64,000 nt of DNA from Sinohyriopsis cumingii (Eukaryota; Mollusca; Bivalvia; Unionida; Unionidae). The DNA is taken from positions 105,934,602 to 105,998,601 of the forward strand of contig CM068826.1 in NCBI GenBank assembly GCA_028554795.2. Direction: 5' to 3'. The notes beneath the pieces are model-generated. The model searched no databases. It saw nothing but the letters and a program-made list of their open reading frames with translations, and was not told the DNA's origin. Below, piece by piece: positions 25,001 through 40,000 of the stretch. The stretch's first letter is position 1. Each line of letters begins with the position of its first letter. The translations under genes and the position numbers were made by a program.

Positions 25001-28000
25001 CATTACAGAATGTTTTAAGTTTAAGTTAACTCTATTGTTCTCATTTGAAATGATCTACTGAAAATAGACAGCAGTTGGGTCATGTTCCTTGCATGCATTC
25101 AAACTTATCAGTCCATTGTATTACTGTGTCAGACATAATTAATTAAGTGTTGGAAGTATGGGACTTCCAGGTGCTGGATCAGAAGACTACACAGTTTCCA
25201 TACTTTCTGGACAACCAAAGTTATTGAAGAGTTTAATAGGACTGATAATTTTGTTGCCTAGTAAATTCTTTATTTCATCTGAAGCATGTTATCTCCACTG
25301 GCTCCAGATGTCTGATGCTCTTCTGGTGGGCCAGATCTAATCAACTTCTTGCTAGCAGTGTAGGATTTCTCGAAATTCACAAATGATTCTGGGTTAGTGG
25401 TACGTTCCACTTTACTGGGGCTAGCTCTAACTGGTGTTTCTTACAGCCTTGGGTTTCTCATTAGTCATGATGTTGCACTGAGTATAACTGCCTTCTTCTA
25501 TGCTTCACTCTCAGTGCAGGATGCTTGCACAAGTATTTGTCAAGACAGTAAACTTTAGCTCATTCTGTGGCCATGTAATGTATACCTGGGCACAGACAGA
25601 ACTTGTGGAAGTCTTCTTTTCCATCTTTGTGGCATTGGATTTTCTACTAAGTGTTCAGTGGAGTTGTGGCTACTCCAAATTGACTAGCTTGAGAACATCC
25701 TCTCTTTTCTTGATTCAAATGTTAGATATTCTTCTCAAGTTTCCAATTGGGACAGCTTCTAGAGTATGAAAAGTGGTATATCTGACAATTCACATTGGAT
25801 ATTTTCTTGACATGAAAATCCATCATAGCCTCTAGTTCACACATGGGGTATAATGGTTTTCTTCCGCAGCCATCTTTGCTATGGCTATTATTATTTGGCA
25901 GGATCTGATGGGATGTTCAGGAATCCAGCCTTGAAAAATTGTTGGCAAAGAGAGTCAATATCAGCATGTAAGCATTGTAAATCAGCTTGCCATTGCATCA
26001 AATGTTGATTTTTTTTACTTGAGAGACATTCTTAGTTATGAGATTTTGTAAGCATCCCAGACTCTAAAAGCAGTGACCTAAATCCCTAGATCACATGAAG
26101 CAGGTTATCAAGGGAGCTTTGCAACTGCACTCTATGTGAATGGCCCAAGCAAAGTTTTATATTAACACTTTTGGGATCATAGCCAGCACTGAAGTGATTC
26201 TGCAGTCACAAACAGCATCTGGTTCTCATCATATTTCTCAGTGATGAGAAATCGAGGCCAACTTCCTTGAACTGTAACAGTCTCCACTTCTGAGTCACTA
26301 GCTGGATTACTCCTGACCCATTCCAGATCAGGTCTAGAGCCTTGACTTTGACAAAATCATGTCAAATACACAAACTTATTTTGTATTAGTTACATTAACA
26401 GCAATATTCTTTCCATGTGTCAATAAAGTTGGTGATAGGTTTCAATTTACAATGATAATCTAATTTCTATCATTCCTTAGTAAGTGTCATGAATATCTGC
26501 AATTTTTCAATCAAATTTTGCAGATTTATTCACATTACAGCTTTTCCAAAATAAACAATCTGTTCTAATAGAACTAAATAACTTTCAGAAAACCTATTTC
26601 TAAGATAACATCTATTGCAATAATCCACCATTTCCACCACAAAATCCTGGTTAGAAATGAGAGAAAAATAATATAATACATTTATTCATATGCACTGTTG
26701 TGTATTTTATAATTGGTATCAGAAGTTGTTGGCAGGAACTTGGCGAAACATTGTTCACGCTATCAACACTACTGCATATGACAGGTTCTACTACTACACT
26801 GACCAAAAGGTAGACAATCACCCTCCTTCTTCATTTATATATTCTTGCAGCTATATTCAACATAATATTATATTCAGTGGCCAAAATCATACTGCATTCA
26901 TATTTGATGTAAAATTAACGGTCCCCATCCTATGTACCTGGAATGGAAGAGTAAGCTATCAAGACATCGGCTTGGGTGGGAATCTTTGTGATACTCTCAT
27001 TTGGCATGAAACCCTTGGCATCTGCAACATTCAAGCTTACTCCTTCGTCAAACTTTTCTCCTTGACAAGCCTGAAAATAGATACCAGCAGAAGAAAAAGT
27101 TAATGTGTGGCTATCAAACATTAGCTCATCACTGAGATTCAATGCCTAATTAGTCTAATATTTTAACAATAACAATAATTAAATCTAGAAATCACTGCTA
27201 TTAGACATATGACACACTGTGCACCTTTGATATACAGCAAACAGTGATTCACTGCTAAGAAATAGTATTACTGTAATCATAATCTCGCAACACTGGTAGG
27301 TAGGTGACTAACCATTGCTCCCATGACTTATATAGAGGATATCTGGTAGGTAGGTGACTAACCATTGCTCCCATGACTTATATAGAGGATATCTGGTAGG
27401 TAGGTGACTAACCATTGCTCCCATGACTTATATAGAGGATATCTGGTAGGTAGGTGACTAACCATTGCTCCCATGACTTATATAGAGGATATCTGGTAGG
27501 TAGGTGACTAACCATTGCTCCCATGACTTATATAGAGGATATCTGGTAGGTAGGTGACTAACCATTGCTCCCATGACTTATATAGAGGATATCTGGTAGG
27601 TAGGTGACTAACCATTGCTCCCATGACTTATATAGAGGATATCTACCTGTACTGAGTGAATAAGTGTGTGAAATAACTTAGTAATTTTCATGAGCTACAA
27701 ACCAAACAGGTAAAATACTTTAGGTTTCACCACCAAGATAAAATATATTCATTATTCACTCAGAATAAGTAAATTTTCTCATTATTTTTATGTTCAAATG
27801 TATTGACTAGCAATATGTATAACAGATTAAAATAGTCATTTTCTTATGATATCAAGTGCAATAGTATCATCTGGTTACTGTTTATATTCTGTTTTGTGTA
27901 CAGCTGCATGGAAAATATCAGTACTGACATAATTCTCTTACCTAATTACCAAATTCAAGGCAAAAATTCACATAAACAACAAAAAAAAAATTGGAGGAAA

Positions 28001-31000
28001 ATAAAATAAGTATGTTGTGGGACTTGAACCAGGTGGTGATTTTGTGTGACACATGGCCAAATTTACCATCAGACCAATCAAGTCACAAAACAGATCTAAT
28101 TTCTTGATCATAATGCTGTTGATGTTGCAGTGAATCATCAAAGTTTTCTATTGGAAATTCCACTAATTCACAGACTAGCATACATTAAAAATGTATACAT
28201 TAAAAAAAAATGTATTGATGACTGCAACTCCCAATATGTATCAGACACCTTTGTCTCACATTCAAACAGATTTTGTCAAGTTGAAATGAAGATTCTTATG
28301 ACAACATTTTTTCTTAGTTTAATCATTTAACATAAATTGAACAGAAATTAAAATCAGTATTTTTAAAGACCAGCAATCAGTTATAGGTATTCTTCTGAAA
28401 GACCAGCAATCAGTTACAGGTATTCTTTTGAATGACCAGCAATCAGTTATAGGTATTCTTTGGAAAGACAAGCAATCAGTTACAGGTATTCTTTTGAATG
28501 ACTAGCAATCAGTTACAGGTATTGTTTTGAATGACCAGCAATCAGTTATAGGTATTCTTTGTGAAATCTTTGGCATAATGGGGACAAATCCTGTCACAGA
28601 GCACTGCACCAGATAAGCTCTTAATTTTTTCTATAGGAATACCTCAGGAAGAGAGACTTGAGGGAGTCTGTAGGGTTGTGAAGAGTGTCCAACACCTATG
28701 TGCAGAGCCGCAAGGGGCTGATACAAGGTATATAGGGACACTGACAAACGAAACTCGTTAAGTCGGATCCTGAGGATAGATATGATAACAAACATCAGCC
28801 GATACTCCATACATGCACCATAGGAATTGGGTTACGATGAAGTATATAGGCATAATAGTTGAGTACATTTAAGTAATGACACAAATTGGGGGTCAAAAGC
28901 AAAGTTGAGAATGCATGAAACTTGGCAATGGCCCAGCTTGGCCATTTTTCTATAGCAATACCTCAGGAAGAGAGACCTGGGGAATTTGTAGGATTGTGAA
29001 GAATGTCTGACACCTGTATATGGAGCCATAAGAGGCTGATAACAAGGTATATAGGGACACTGATAACCAAAACTTGATAAGTCTGATCCTGAGGATTGCC
29101 ATGATAATAAACATTAACTGATTTGACAAAGGCCCCCCAGAACAGAGCTGGAATGTTATGCAAGAAATGCCCCAAATAAACAACATGGTGCAAGGAGGGG
29201 AGGCAAGTAGTTCTTTCCGCAAATAATGTTAAAGATTTAAATGAGGCATCTGCAATGAAAGGAATGCATCTCTACAGGCATCTGAGTTGCAATATGACTG
29301 ATGCCTAATGACCAGCAATCAGTTACAGGTATTCTTTGGAAAGTCAAGCAATCAGTTATAGGTATTCTTTGGAAAGACCAGCAATCAGTTATAGGTATTC
29401 TTTTCAAAGAACAGCAATCAGTTATAGGTATTCTTTGGAAAGAACAGCAATCAGTTATAGGTATTCTTTTGAAAGAACGCCAATCAGTTACAGGTATTCT
29501 TTTGAAAGAACAGCAATCAGTTACAGGTATTCTTTTGAAAGAACAGCAATCAGTTATAGGTATTCTTTTGCAAGACCCGCAATCAGTTATAGGTATTCTT
29601 TGGAAAGACCAGCAATCAGTTATAGGTATTCTTTGGAATGACCAGCAATCAGTTATAGGTATTCTTTGGAAAGACCAGCAATCAGTTATAGGTATTCTTT
29701 TCAAAGACAAGTAATCAGTTATAGGTATTCTTTTGCAAGACCAGCAATCGGTTACAGGTATTCTTTGGAAAGACAGCAATCAGTTACAGGTATTCTTAGG
29801 AAAGACCAGCAATCAGTTACAGGTATTCTTAGGAAAGACCAGCAATCAGTTACAGGTATTCTTTGGAAAGACCAGCAATTAGTTATAGGTATTCTTTTGC
29901 AAGACCAGCAACAGTTATAGGTATTCTTTGGAAAGACCAGCAATCATTTATAGATATTCTTTTGCAAGACCAGCAATCAGTTATAGGTATTCTTTTGCAA
30001 GACCAGCAATCAGTTATAGGTATTCTTTGGAAAGACCAGCAATCAGTTATAGATATTCTTTGGAAAGACCAGCAATCAGTTATAGGTTTTCTTTTTCAAG
30101 ACCAGCAATCAGTTATAGGTATTCTTTGGAAAGAATAGCAATCAGTTACAGGTATTCTTTTGAATGACCAGCAATCAGTTACAGGTATTCTTTTGAATGA
30201 CCAGCAATTAGTTACAGGCATTCTTTTGAATGACCAGCAATTAGTTACAAGTATTCTTTTGAATAAATCATATTAAGCATTAACTAAGCAAACGAACTTT
30301 AGTCAACAGTTAGTGCCTAATACTTTAACTGCGTAATACATTATTTGTTTGTTGTACATTACTGTTTGCTATACAAATTATATAAATAGAATAAAATCTG
30401 CCCTCTAATAAAAGAATTATCCCTGCAAATTAGGTCATGTAAACCCTGTGAAGAAACAATGTGTAACAAGAAAGGCAAATCCTGCATGTACAGCCACAAT
30501 CAGAGCACTGACAAGGTTAATGGGGAACGTGACCAAATTGTCTCAGTTTGATAATAATTCATCCCAAAATTGAGGATAATACATCAAAGGGTTCAGGAAA
30601 TAACAGTAAGCAAAAAAAAAAAAAAAATTTAAACCGAGGGCAAATTTTCTCTATGTCCCTGAGTTCAAGGTCACAAGCGCAAATGAGCATGTCATAGAAA
30701 GAATTGCCGTATCTTGATAACAGATGATGAGGATCTGTCAAGAGATTTGGAAAATGTATGCAAATGAAAGTCTTTAAACAAAACATTCAAGAAAGTTAAC
30801 AGCAACAACAACAGGGAAGTGACTATTAGACCTCTCTTCACACTAACATGGGTTCACCAAATATAATCAACCTTTTCTGAAATTGCTGAGAATATTTTAA
30901 AGGTATTCCAAAAATCACATCACGTAAGCGCATTTGCTCAATCTGTAGTGATGAAGCCAAACACCAGAATGGCTATAAACATAACAGTAAATCTCTGTAT

Positions 31001-34000
31001 TCTCCAACCTATTTCAGCTTTCCTCTCAAAAACATTTCAGCTTTCATTTCTACTCATTTTGGATTTCATTGCTGTCTGTTTCAACTTTCATTGCTACCCA
31101 TTTTGGTTTAAGTTGCTACCCATTTTGGTTTTCATTGCTACCCATTTTGGTTTTCATTGCTACCCATTTTGGCTTTCACTGCTACCCATTTTGGTTTTCA
31201 TTGCTACCCATTTTGGCTTTCATTGCTACCCATTTTGGTTTTCATTGCTACCCAATCTGGCTTTAGTTGCTACTCATTTCAGTGAATTGCAAGAGTTACC
31301 CAATATTTCTGGGATGCTAGATAGTGCTGTAGGAACTGATTAGCATATATTTCATTAAAAAAAAAAAGTTTAAAAGTGGATTGGAACTCATACTAGTAAA
31401 AGTGGATTAGAACTGAGTTGACCAAGTGAAAAAATGGCAAATGCTCCAATTACTCATTTGAGTATCTATTTCTTTAAAACAACCACCTCTTGTTAAAAAG
31501 ATTCCAAAGCATATTAAGGAAAATTCAAGAAAATCAGTTGAAAATTTTCAAGCTGAACTTGCACATAGTACATTCTTTCCATCTGTCTTACATGGCTGGA
31601 TAATCTTTTCATCTTTTCAATGATTCTTAGAAAGACAATAAATGTGGTTCATCTGTGCTTTTACTACTGTAAAATCAAAATCAATTTTCTCAGTAAGATT
31701 AAAATATGTATTATTACACACTGAATGCAATGTGAATGACAAACTGCTGCAAGATGATGGTCATAAAATAATAATAAAGTATCCAAACTGAGCATAATCA
31801 GTTTACACCTGGATACTTGTGATATTTAGTCTTTTGTCTCAATTTACTGTATAACATACATTGACAACAGGATACAGATGATGAAGTTGTGTTGTGGAAC
31901 AAAAACATTATTCATTTGCAAGACACTTGCTGTCAGTGTTAAAATTATCTTGGATAAAAACTAGTAAGTAATGATATCAATTCAACCCCATTATTTTATT
32001 TTTAGAAAAAACAACAATAACTTCCTATAATACTGGCCACATATTTTTAAAGAAAATACCTGTTTGTAGAGAGAAAATACAGCTACATACTCCACCGGTC
32101 AACTTTTTTTTCAGAAAGTCATATTTCTATGAAGTGTTATGAAACAAGTTTCTGTTTTAGATTTCTGGAGCACTTTTTCATTCAGATTTTTGTGGTTTGT
32201 GTTGTATATAGAAGTAATATTATTTTATATGGGAAAAAAACTGTACATGCATTTTTTATAAGATAAGGATTTATTTTTCTATTTTTTTGGGGGGGGGGGA
32301 TTTGTCCATGTATCCATTCATCTATCTATTTATCTGTCCTGAGCGTTACATGCTGTACATGACATTGGAAACCCTTTATTAATCCCACCAAATATCACCC
32401 ATATGATACAGTCATGCAAATGAGGTTTCTAGTGGATGATAAGATCATAAGAGATATTTGCTGAAAGAGTCAAAAACCTCATTTATGGTATATACATATA
32501 TATTTCAAACCTCACCGCTCCTATATTTCTTCACTGACATAAGAAATAAATATATTTTTTACTGGCAAAAGATGTGAGCATGTTTTGGTGCAATTCATTT
32601 TGACATTTAGCCCCCCACCCCCACTTTTGAAAACCTAGAGATAAAAATAGACATTTGAATTATTCATAAAACTTTCCACTAACTTTTTCTACAACACAGT
32701 TTCTAAGAACAATCTGAAGCCATTGTTGCCAATAAAGTCCACGCAATCAAAAACTCAAGGAAATAGGTGATTACAAAAATGACATCAATAGCAAACATGA
32801 GCTTGGATACCACAGGACCCTTAACCACTTGGGAACTTGATTACTTAACTACTTTAAATTTGTTATTTGTTTTAATGTTTCTTTTACCTACTGTATTATC
32901 AGGCAAAAAATTGTGCGAGCTCTCTGACAAGGATCAACCTATGTCTTTTAGGAACGATAAAAAGCAGACTAATGCACAACTTAATGGTAAAAAAAAGCCA
33001 TTTATTTCAAAGAATAGTAATAGCAAAAGATCAGCACATTACAAGCCTCCAAACATTTTCTAAACTTCTATACAAATGAAACAACTGATAAAGAATTATT
33101 TTTAAAAAGACCAACATGTGACAACTTTGTCTGCCACAGACATCCTATGTTTAACCCACTCAACAAACTCCATCAATATCAATCAGCATCTACATCTGTT
33201 GTGAAAATCTACCTATATATTGTATGCGTACACATACTTATATATTTTATGCATACTATGAAGTATTACACATACTTATATATTTTATGCATGCTATGAA
33301 GTATTACATACCCAAATACTATATGCATACTATGAAGTATTAAACATACCCAAATACTATATGCATACTATGAAGTATTACACATACCCAAATACTATAT
33401 ACATGCTATGAAGTATTACACATACCCATATATTTTATACATACTATGAAGTATTAAACATACCCAAATACTATATGCACACTATGAAGTATTACACATA
33501 CCCAAATACTATATACATACTATGAAGTATTACACATACCCATATATTTTATGCATGCTATGAAGTATTACACATACCCAAATACTGTATGCATACTATG
33601 AAGTATTACATATACTTCATATGACAGCAGATTAACAATGCAATATTAGTAGGTAATCAAAGTTTAACTTGATTTTTTGAAAATCCTAGTAAGCATGATT
33701 ATTCTTAAATTATTTTTTTCTATTATCTGAAACAAGTATCATCACAAAACATTGTGGAACACAAAGGATGCTTGTAATAGTCAGAGATTAACAGTTCAAG
33801 TTTAGATGATTTTGTTGTTAAGTGAACTTCACAGCTTAATTCTTGTTCAGACGACAAAAATTGTCACCAGAAATATTTTTAAGTGTAGTATTTTCCCTGT
33901 ACATAACACAATGATGGAGAAAATGTTAGCTAAATTAAGGCTTGCAAAATGATTATTTGCTGTAATTCTCCTCTGATAAGCTGATATGTGCTGATAAACC

Positions 34001-37000
34001 CACCAACCCCTCTTTTGGTAAATTTCAGTTTTAGAAAGATTTCTCCAATGACAAACCTACCATCTACTCTTCCAAATCATTAGATGGCTGGTATTACCAT
34101 TGAGAAAATAATGTACCTGAATGAAAAAGATCTTTGGCTTTCCTACAAGGCCAGGACAAGCTTTGCCCTTGAAGTATTTGAGAAGATCCTCAAGCTCGAT
34201 AGGTCCATCTGTTCCATACACAACACCCTCCTTACCGTGAGTCAGGATTGCACACATGAAGCAGTCTGAGTTACGGTGATAATCATCTTCTCTTGAAGCT
34301 GTAAATAAAGAATATCCAACTAGGCCTATGAATATAATAAAAACTTTAAGGTTAAATATATCATAAGAATCTATGACGGAAATACATGTTTGAAAGACAA
34401 ACATATATTATTCACGCTTGCATAATGAACAGTTGCTTACCTGGACTGAAGGAAGGAAAAATGGATATTTGCTGAATAAGTAAAGCACACATCTTTATTT
34501 TCAAATTTCTCCTCATCTACAGGAGACAGACATTAAACTTTAAATGCTTATATAAGAAAAGCAGAATTTGTTGAAAAATTGAGTACCAGTACTAACCACT
34601 AAAACGAAATGTCATGTAAGTTCACCTGTACATTTCTTGTAAACATTTCTAATTTATTAAGTATTCCCAATTCAAATACTCTTGTTTTCATAAAACATTT
34701 TTATGTCACAGTTATAAATCTACTGTTACATAATAATTAGTTAAGCATGTTGTGAATATTTAATATATGACTTTGAAATTACAATGGTTTGTAATTATAT
34801 GATTGACATGTCTAAAGACTTAAAATCAATCTATTTCTTAAAAAGCTTTGATGTAAAAACAATATTTTATCAAACTGTCTTAATACAGTTCCTAAAACAT
34901 ATACCTGGATATATCATACTTAATTTGTGTGTGATGTTAGATGACTGAGAAATCTTTGTTCAAAACTAATTTTAAAAATGTAAACTGTTTGAAATTCATA
35001 TTTTAAAACTTTCTTTTGTTCTGAGGAGAATTTGTTGAATCATAATTCATCATGGTGGCATTTGTAAAGCCATTCTGAAAATGTATACATTTGTATATTT
35101 ATCAGATGAAAGTAAAAAGTTATAAAGTTTCAAAAACAAAAGTGTCTCCAACCTTTCATCATTCACCTTTTTTACCTCAACTCTTACAAGTAATTATTAA
35201 CTTCAGTATTTGCTGGAAATAAATTCCCACTGATAATAATATGCACCTGATTTTCTAAAGACAATAAAAAATTTTTAAGAACTACTGTCTCCACCTACTG
35301 ATGTATCTTCTACCAATTTTTTTTGACTTGCAAACAACTTAAACACTGAACTTTAACACTGCTGATTACATCTTTGTTGCCAAAAATGTGATAGCATGTC
35401 ATATTATGCTAATGCAGGTTGAACAAACACTATGACACTATATGACCAATGGATATTAAACAAAAGACCAATGACATATCAAACATACAAGACCAATGGC
35501 ATATCAAACATATATGACTATCGCATATCAAAGATATTAGACCAATGACATATCAAACATATATGACCAATGAAATGTCAAACATCAATGACAAATGGCA
35601 TATCAAACGTAAGACCAATGGCATATCAAATATACAAGACCAATGGTATATCAAACATATATGACCAATGGCATATCAAACATATTAGGCCAATGGCATA
35701 TCAAACATATATAACCAATGGCATATCAAACATATAAGACAAATGGCATATCAAACATATATGACCAATGGCATATCAAACATAATACCAATGGCATATC
35801 AAACATATATGACCATCACATATCAAACATATTAAACCAATGGCATATCAAACATATATGACCAATGAAATATCAAACATCAAAGACAAATGGCATATCA
35901 AACATTACAGAAATCTTTAATTCATCTCTGTGTACAAACACAGTGAAACTATTCACAATGTAAATCCTGTAGGACCCAGAATTTCTATTTTGGGTTTTAA
36001 TGGGTTGTTGGTTTTGGTGTGGTTCTTGATAGTAAATGATAATTGGAATATGTATTTATAGTCACTGCATATACATCTGTATGGTTTTATTTTACTTTTT
36101 AATCCTTTACTTTTAATCCTTAATATTTTGAGATCATATAATTGCCAGAAACTCTGATTAAATTTAAAAGTTTCAGTTTACTGGTTTTAATTTCTGTGTA
36201 AAATTTGGGACCAAACATTTCTCACTTTCCTAGTAACAAAGTCTCAGTTTACTGAGTAAAGTCTATTGAAATTAAGAAAGAAAATTTGAATATTGGTTTT
36301 CTCAGTTTAAGTCTTGAGATGTTTCATAATAATGGCTGTATAAATATATTTAAACAATGACTGCATTTGATTAATATACGCTGTACAAATCACACACATT
36401 TATTAATAAGTATGAGGGTAAATTTCTTTTAAAGGCATACATTATCAATACTTTACATTATTAATAATACTAATATGTTATCTTTTTGTAAATCTTTCAA
36501 GTTTGGCTAATATGAAGTTATGCCCTAGGCTATAAAAATGAGAGACCTTCATGACTGTATGCTTCAAATGAAATTTTGTCAAATTCTGTCAAGTGAAGTT
36601 GGATAAAAGGTTGAAAATAGCAAATTCTGAAGGATGGATGAAGCACAATGGGATGCATGTCCATAACAAAATCATCAGCATTGTAATATCTCTTATGACC
36701 ATTTTCTGCACAGTCCCTGTACTCCTGCTCTAATATCCCAACACAAACTGCATTGCTACTGCAATGATGCATCCATGTAGTAGCATTTGAAGGTGATTCA
36801 TTGCAATATACATACATTACAGTTGAGAAAAGAAAAATAAGAATGCCTATGGTAATGGGACTGGTGCTTGACTGGTTGAAAACAATTTCCAGGAATCCAA
36901 GAAAAGTTTTTTCTGTCCTTTTATCTACTGAGTATTGGAACCATTTTTGGCATTATTAAGAAAATGCAAATTTGGGAGCAAAAATTACTTCCTTGTATGT

Positions 37001-40000
37001 CTAAGCTAACATGTTAACAAAATACCTTTATGAACAGGACAAGATTCTTTGTCTTGACCTTTTGACCTCAAGCCTAATAACATTGATAGAAAATCAATGA
37101 ACTAGTTAAAACAATGTCGGATATACTGACATGCTAAGTTTTGTTAAATCTAAAATCACTATAATTTAGAGGGAAATAGCAAAATTATTTAAGTGGCAAA
37201 ATTTAATGTAGTTTTCACTGTATCCACAAACTGGGTCGTATAAAACTCTACTCATTCTTCTTTGTGTCAGCATTCTCACAATCACGTACAGCTAAAATCC
37301 ATAGTCAAGGCTTTTGACCTTATAGTCAGTGTCAAAGTGCTATAAGTGTTTTCATTGGAATGCATTGCAAAGTCTGGTCAAAAGTTTTTCATATATGTAC
37401 AAGGTACTGTTTTCATAAGCTCAGTAAAGTACAAAAAATGTAAGCAATGACCTTTGACTTGACCTGAAGGTCAATAAGGCCTGGTTTTCAAACTCTTTCA
37501 CAAAAGTGCAGATATATTGGTTGTCAGATCTGCACCAATTCCATTCAGAAGCAATTAAATATTGTGAGAAGTGTTTTAGTGAAAACCCTATGTTCAGGTT
37601 CCAATATTCTTGCAAGATGGGTAGTGAGAACTAAATTTTCTAGATGGATGCTATGGTGTTATGGTTGAGGTCAGATGAGCAACATTTTCTTTCAGAACAT
37701 GTGAGAGATACAGTAATTGTTATAGTCCTTTAGTGAAAACAACATGGGAATACCATCATCCATTCAGAAGAAATAGCTATTTAATGACTTCCAGTGCAGC
37801 CATCTTGGAGGTTAGATCAGCATCATGTTAATACATGGAGCCAGCAGTCTTTGAGAGATGCACATCTACAGTAAGGCCAAGCTGTATACTCTATACCAAA
37901 CTTATCTAACACCATGCACTACAATGGTAGACAACTCCAATCAGCACTAATTACTGCAAATTGACAGCCTAGATGACAGTAGCTGATATCTTCTTTCATT
38001 GATCAAGTAAAAAATTTCAAAGCTTCACCCATTACAATAATTAACATCACCAATTCCAAATTTAACATCATTTCTAAATCCAGAACTTTGACTTTAAGGA
38101 CACTGATTCTCAATTTACTTCATAGCATACTAATTTTTAAAGGTACTGAACCATGAGTATTAAAGTGACCTAATCAATGTCATTTAACATACTAACCCTA
38201 AATGTACTGAACCATGAGTATTAAAGTGACCTAATCAATGTCATTTAACATACTAACCCTAAATGTACTACCCATGAGTATCAAAGTGACCTAATCAATG
38301 TCATTTAACATACTAACTCTAAATGTACTGAACCATGAGTATTAAAGTGACCTGAAAAACGTCATTTAACATACTAACCCTAAATCAAATGTACTGAATC
38401 ATGAGTACTAAAGTGACCTGAAAAATGTCATTTAACATACTAACCCTAAATGTACTAACCATGAGTATCAAAGTGACCTAATCAATGTCATTTAACATAC
38501 TAACCCTAAATGTACTGAACCATGAGTATTAAAGTGACCTAATCAATGTCATTTAACATACTAACTCTAAATGTACTGAACCATGAGTATTAAAGTGACC
38601 TAATCAATGTCATTTAACATACTAACCCTAAATGCACTGAACCATGAGTATCAAAGTGACCTAATCAATGTCATTTAACATACTAACTCTAAATGTACTG
38701 AACCATGAGTATTAAAGTGACCTAAAAAACATCATTTAACATACTAACCCTAAATCAAATGTACTGAATCATGAGTACTAAAGTGACCTGAAAAATGTCA
38801 TTTAACATACTAACCCTAAATGTACTAACCATGAGTATTCAAGTGACCTAATCAATGTCATTTAACATACTAACCCTAAATGTACTGAACCATGAGTATT
38901 AAAGTGACCTAATCAATGTCATTTAACATAAAAACCCTAAATGTACTGAACCATGAGTATTAAAGTGACCTAATCAATGTCATTTAACATACTAACCCTA
39001 AATGTACTGAACCATGAGTATTAAAGTGACCTGAAAAACGTCATTTAACATACTAACCCTAAATCAAATGTACTGAATCATGAGTACTAAAGTGACCTGA
39101 AAAATGTCATTTAACATACTAACCCTAAATGTACTGAACCATGAGTATTAAAGTGACCTAATCAATGTAATTTAACATACTAACTCTAAATGTACTGAAC
39201 CATGAGTATTAAAGTGACCTGAAAAATGTCATTTAACATACTAACCCTAAATCAAGTGTACTGAATCATGAGTACTAAAGTGACCTAATCAATGTCATTT
39301 AACATACTAATTTTTAAAGGTACTGAACCATGAGTATTAAAGTGACCTAATCAATGTCATTTAACATACTAACCCTAAATCAAATGTACTGAACCATGAG
39401 TATTAAAGTGACCTAATCAATGTCATTTAACATACTAACTCTAAATGTACTGAACCATGAGTATTAAAGTGACCTAATCAATGTTATTTAACATACTAAC
39501 TCTAAATGTACTAAACCATGAGTATTAAAGTGACCTGAAAAATGTCATTTAACATACTAACCCTAAATGTACTGAACCATGAGTATTAAAGTGACCTGAA
39601 AAATGTCATTTAACATAATAACCCTAAATGTACTAAACCATGAGTATTAAAGTGACCTGAAAAATGTCATTTAACATACTAACTCTAAATGTACTAAACC
39701 ATGAGTATTAAAGTGACCTGAAAAATGTCATTTAACATACTAACCCTAAATGTACTAAACCATGAGTATTAAAGTGACCTGAAAAATGTCATTTAACATA
39801 CTAACTCTAAATGTACTAAACCATGAGTATTAAAGTGACCTGAAAAATGTCATTTAACATACTAACCCTAAATGTACTGAACCATGAGTATTAAAGTGAC
39901 CTGAAAAATGTCATTTAACATACTAACCCTAAATCAAATGTACTGAATCATGAGTACTAAAGTGACCTAATCAATGTCATTTAACATACTAATTTTTAAA

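Noticed and set aside
26690-27103. 137-codon plus-strand frame
   Set aside because: It lies opposite the caspase exon with the catalytic Cys and its neighbouring intron; it has no domain of its own.
28012-28084. Functional tRNA gene
   Set aside because: Only box A- and box B-like parts are present; acceptor and anticodon stems do not pair.
28730-29115. Hammerhead-ribozyme-like pieces (CTGATA, CGAAAC, AAGTC)
   Set aside because: The CTGANGA core is not met in a position that pairs with the GAAAC part, and stem II does not form in either copy.
29237-30167. Long open frames on both strands, up to 180 codons
   Set aside because: Produced by a 33-bp repeat unit that is a multiple of three; both strands are equally open and indels break the frames.
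28367-30262. CRISPR-like appearance of repeats with short variable parts
   Set aside because: Units are directly tandem with no unique spacers, in an animal intron.
31069-31343. Hydrophobic plus-strand frames of 65-131 codons
   Set aside because: Generated by the 22-bp tandem repeat; all three frames cycle through the same residues.
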